Below, in pieces: positions 6,695-8,114 of a stretch of DNA of 8,114 nucleotides. The DNA comes from JAVBQU01 sp031548675 (GTDB taxonomy: Bacteria; Bacteroidota; Bacteroidia; Bacteroidales; P3), in assembly GCA_031548675.1 (NCBI GenBank), contig JAVBQU010000202.1, positions 1 to 8,114 of the forward strand. The letters are read 5' to 3'. How positions within the stretch are numbered: the first letter of the stretch is position 1; each line of letters begins with the position of its first letter. A program made the translations under genes and the position numbers. Below the pieces are notes generated by a model. That model saw nothing but the letters and a program-made list of their open reading frames with translations, was not told where the DNA came from and did not search any database.

Positions 6695-7428
6695 GTCAAT
6701 AATATTTGAGTTAGAACTAAATCAAAAATAATAATCAAAATACTGCTGACCACTACGGATTTGGTACTTGCGTCTCCTACTTCTAAAGCACCGCCTTTTA
6801 CCCTATATCCATAAAATCCGGAAATGCTTGCAATCATAAATGCAAAAACGGTGGTTTTAATCAATGCATACACCAAATGGAAAGGCGTGAATTCGGATTG
6901 AATGCCATAAATATATTCTGACGCCGGAATGGCAACTAAAAAACATGACAAATATCCTCCAATAATGGCAATAAACATACTAATGATAATCAATATGTTG
7001 TTAAATACCATAGCGGCAATCATTTTAGGAAAAATAAGATAGCTTGCCGAATTAATTCCCATTACTTCCAAAGCATCTATTTGCTCGGTAATCCGCATAG
7101 TCCCAATTTCTGAAGCAATTAACGACCCTACTTTACCGGCCAGAATCAAACTAATTACAGTAGGAGAAAACTCCAGCAGTACCAATTGTCTTGAAGAATA
7201 ACCTATTAAATAATTTGGAATTAGTGGATTATCTAAGTTTATCCGCATCTGCATAGTTGCAATAGCCCCCATAAACAAAGAGATAAAAGCGACAATACCA
7301 ATAGACCTTAATCCCATGTTGTCTATTTCAAACCACAGTTTTTTAGTATAAACCCTCTTATTTTCGGGCTTTTTAAAAACCTGAAGCAGTAATAAAACAT
7401 ATTCTCCAAAAAGATTAAAAAACTTCAT
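6691..7428 (-). CDS. MlaE-like permease of a phospholipid ABC transporter
   Basis: Inner-membrane subunit of the MlaE/YrbE family, 245 residues, usual length. The hallmark block AGKVGSLIASEIGTMRITEQ starts at 97 and continues IDALEVMGI (117-125), followed by YLIFPK (130-135). An N-terminal amphipathic stretch (1-35) precedes about five hydrophobic segments (roughly 43-63, 85-105, 135-166, 185-205, 224-243). Start ATG 7426-7428 gives the N-terminal interface helix usual in the family; the leader is A-rich with no Shine-Dalgarno. It is the first gene of the mlaE-mlaF-cvpA set and overlaps the ATPase gene by 4 bases. By family knowledge it would form a dimer bound to two ATPase subunits and work with an MCE protein to move phospholipids. 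The direction of transport cannot be read from sequence. Confidence 0.93.
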   Translation of the reverse strand: MKFFNLFGEYVLLLLQVFKKPENKRVYTKKLWFEIDNMGLRSIGIVAFISLFMGAIATMQMRINLDNPLIPNYLIGYSSRQLVLLEFSPTVISLILAGKVGSLIASEIGTMRITEQIDALEVMGINSASYLIFPKMIAAMVFNNILIIISMFIAIIGGYLSCFLVAIPASEYIYGIQSEFTPFHLVYALIKTTVFAFMIASISGFYGYRVKGGALEVGDASTKSVVVSSILIIIFDLVLTQILLT

Positions 7429-7482
7429 CTATTTATTATTTCTAATTTTTCAATGGTCTGCTTGGAATTTTAATATCACTAT

Positions 7483-7514
7483 CAAAATAAAAAAATATCC
7501 TTGATAAAAACAAA
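7483..7514 (-). promoter_or_regulatory. Possible promoter of the mlaE-mlaF-cvpA operon
   Basis: On the minus strand TTATTTTG (7483-7490) matches TAnnTTTG at all but one position, and TTTG (7511-7514) lies 20 bases upstream as a -33 element. The leader to the permease ATG would be about 45 to 50 bases. It overlaps the 3' half of the terminator hairpin of the upstream transporter gene. The one mismatch and the AT-rich context keep this tentative. Confidence 0.4.
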
Positions 7515-7544
7515 TATTTACTATTTTGATTATCAAGGATATTT
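7485..7544 (-). terminator. Intrinsic terminator of the SatP-family gene
   Basis: On the minus strand AAATATCCTTGATA (7544-7531) pairs perfectly over 14 bp with TATCAAGGATATTT (7506-7493), with a 24-base AT-rich loop. The second arm runs into a T-rich tract (about 7499-7485), as expected for termination of the minus-strand gene that stops at 7603. The stem is less GC-rich than the eno terminator and the loop is long, so efficiency may be modest. Confidence 0.75.
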
Positions 7545-7559
7545 CATAGATTTTTACAT

Positions 7560-7578
7560 TTTGTAAACTATTTACAAA
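7560..7578. repeat. Short perfect dyad in the SatP-gene 3' region
   Basis: TTTGTAAA (7560-7567) and TTTACAAA (7571-7578) form an 8-bp inverted repeat around CTA. A further TTTACA at 7553-7558 could pair with the TGTAAA inside it instead. It lies 24 bases after the stop of the SatP-family gene and could be a 3'-UTR hairpin or a protein-binding dyad. The pairing is almost all A-T, so chance is a real alternative. Confidence 0.3.
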
Positions 7579-7602
7579 TAAATAAATTTAATACATCGGA
7601 TA

Positions 7603-8114
7603 TTAATAAGGAAGTATCTTTTTTCCTTTTACATCCTCGAGTAATTCAGCCATTGCTAAATAAAATGCACTTCCCCCGCAAATAATTCCTACAGCACCTG
7701 CAATTTTTCCTAACACCTCTCCTATTTCTGTTCCGTGTGAAAAATTATGTGCTGCCAATAATGCAAACAATAATACTAATGTGCCGAATACAAATTGCAT
7801 AACATAACTTTTGCCCCAAGTGCCTATCCACATAAAAAATGAGAAAACACCCCATAAAATTAAATACCAAGCTACAAATGCAGGCTCACTTGCTCCGCCT
7901 TTGGCAAAGCCCATATCAGGGAGAATCCAAATAGCCACTAAACTAATCCAAAAAAGTCCGTATGAAGTAAAAGCAACTGTTCCAAAAGTATTTCCTTTCT
8001 TAAATTCCATAACTCCTACAATAACCTGTGCTATACCACCGTAAAAAATTCCCATTGCTATAATAACAGCACTAATGGGAAAAAATCCCATATTATGAAT
8101 ATTCAATAAAATTG
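7603..8114 (-). CDS. Acetate/succinate transporter, SatP/YaaH (AceTr) family; N-terminus outside window
   Basis: Inner-membrane monocarboxylate uptake protein. At least 167 residues are visible, with strong resemblance to E. coli SatP: AMGIFYGGIAQ, EFKKGNTFGTVAFTSYG, WGVFSFFMWIGT, VFGTLVLLFALLA, GSAFYLAMAELL and a C-terminal ILPY. About six hydrophobic segments are expected and most are visible. The frame stays open to the window edge: two complete codons (Ile, Leu) and a partial codon precede the TTG at 8104-8106, and this Ile-Leu-Leu-Asn-x-His wording matches the E. coli protein internally. The TTG is therefore an internal Leu. The true start, with the usual NPAPLGL motif, should lie some 15 to 25 codons further right. 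The stop TAA at 7603-7605 is followed by a terminator. The gene is probably transcribed separately from the mla-like operon. Confidence 0.93.
   Translation of the reverse strand, partial: ILLNIHNMGFFPISAVIIAMGIFYGGIAQVIVGVMEFKKGNTFGTVAFTSYGLFWISLVAIWILPDMGFAKGGASEPAFVAWYLILWGVFSFFMWIGTWGKSYVMQFVFGTLVLLFALLAAHNFSHGTEIGEVLGKIAGAVGIICGGSAFYLAMAELLEDVKGKKILPY

Noticed and set aside
7481..7544. RNA pseudoknot from the two interleaved inverted repeats
   Set aside because: Only 3 bases would have to cross the 14-bp stem and none are left to cross the second stem, so both helices cannot fully form together.
1..8114. CRISPR array, tRNA, rRNA, prophage or defence genes
   Set aside because: No spaced direct repeats, no tRNA-like cloverleaf or rRNA wording and no related proteins were found on either strand; the genes are mainly core chromosome functions.

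Overview
The window looks like a piece of a Bacteroidota chromosome, most likely order Bacteroidales. The DNA is AT-rich. Three starts are preceded by the Bacteroidetes-type -7 box TAnnTTTG, two of them with a TTG-type -33 element 19 bases upstream, and strong Shine-Dalgarno sequences are mostly absent. The histidine kinase, Kup and lipid-transporter sequences also have the look of this phylum. This placement comes from motif recognition, not from a search.

Layout: (1) 1-128 is the C-terminal end of an IS transposase, cut by the window edge. (2) 129-327 has no gene. It holds a decayed two-armed palindromic repeat (about 137-225) and a strong hairpin terminator (274-311). (3) On the minus strand lie enolase (328-1617) and, upstream of it, the potassium transporter kup (1710-3704). 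Each has its own recognisable promoter and no terminator is visible between them. (4) A 210-base divergent intergenic region separates kup from a plus-strand orphan sensor histidine kinase (3915-5471). (5) The kinase meets a minus-strand operon tail to tail, with the two stop codons overlapping in the palindrome TTAA. The operon reads, in transcription order, MlaE-like permease (6691-7428), MlaF-like ATPase (5948-6694, overlapping the permease by 4 bases) and a CvpA-family membrane protein (5468-5941). (6) An intergenic region of 174 bases with a 14-bp-stem terminator and an overlapping possible promoter precedes a minus-strand acetate/succinate transporter (SatP/YaaH family), whose N-terminus runs off the right edge.

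Functionally this is mostly core chromosome: glycolysis (enolase), K+ uptake, acetate/succinate transport, and an envelope-lipid ABC transporter core without its MCE substrate-binding partner in view. I do not see a defence system, CRISPR array, prophage or other clearly new system. The points most worth a second look are the tandemly duplicated sensory module in the histidine kinase, the decayed palindromic repeat next to the IS end, the mlaE-mlaF-cvpA gene order, and the stop-over-stop convergent junction.
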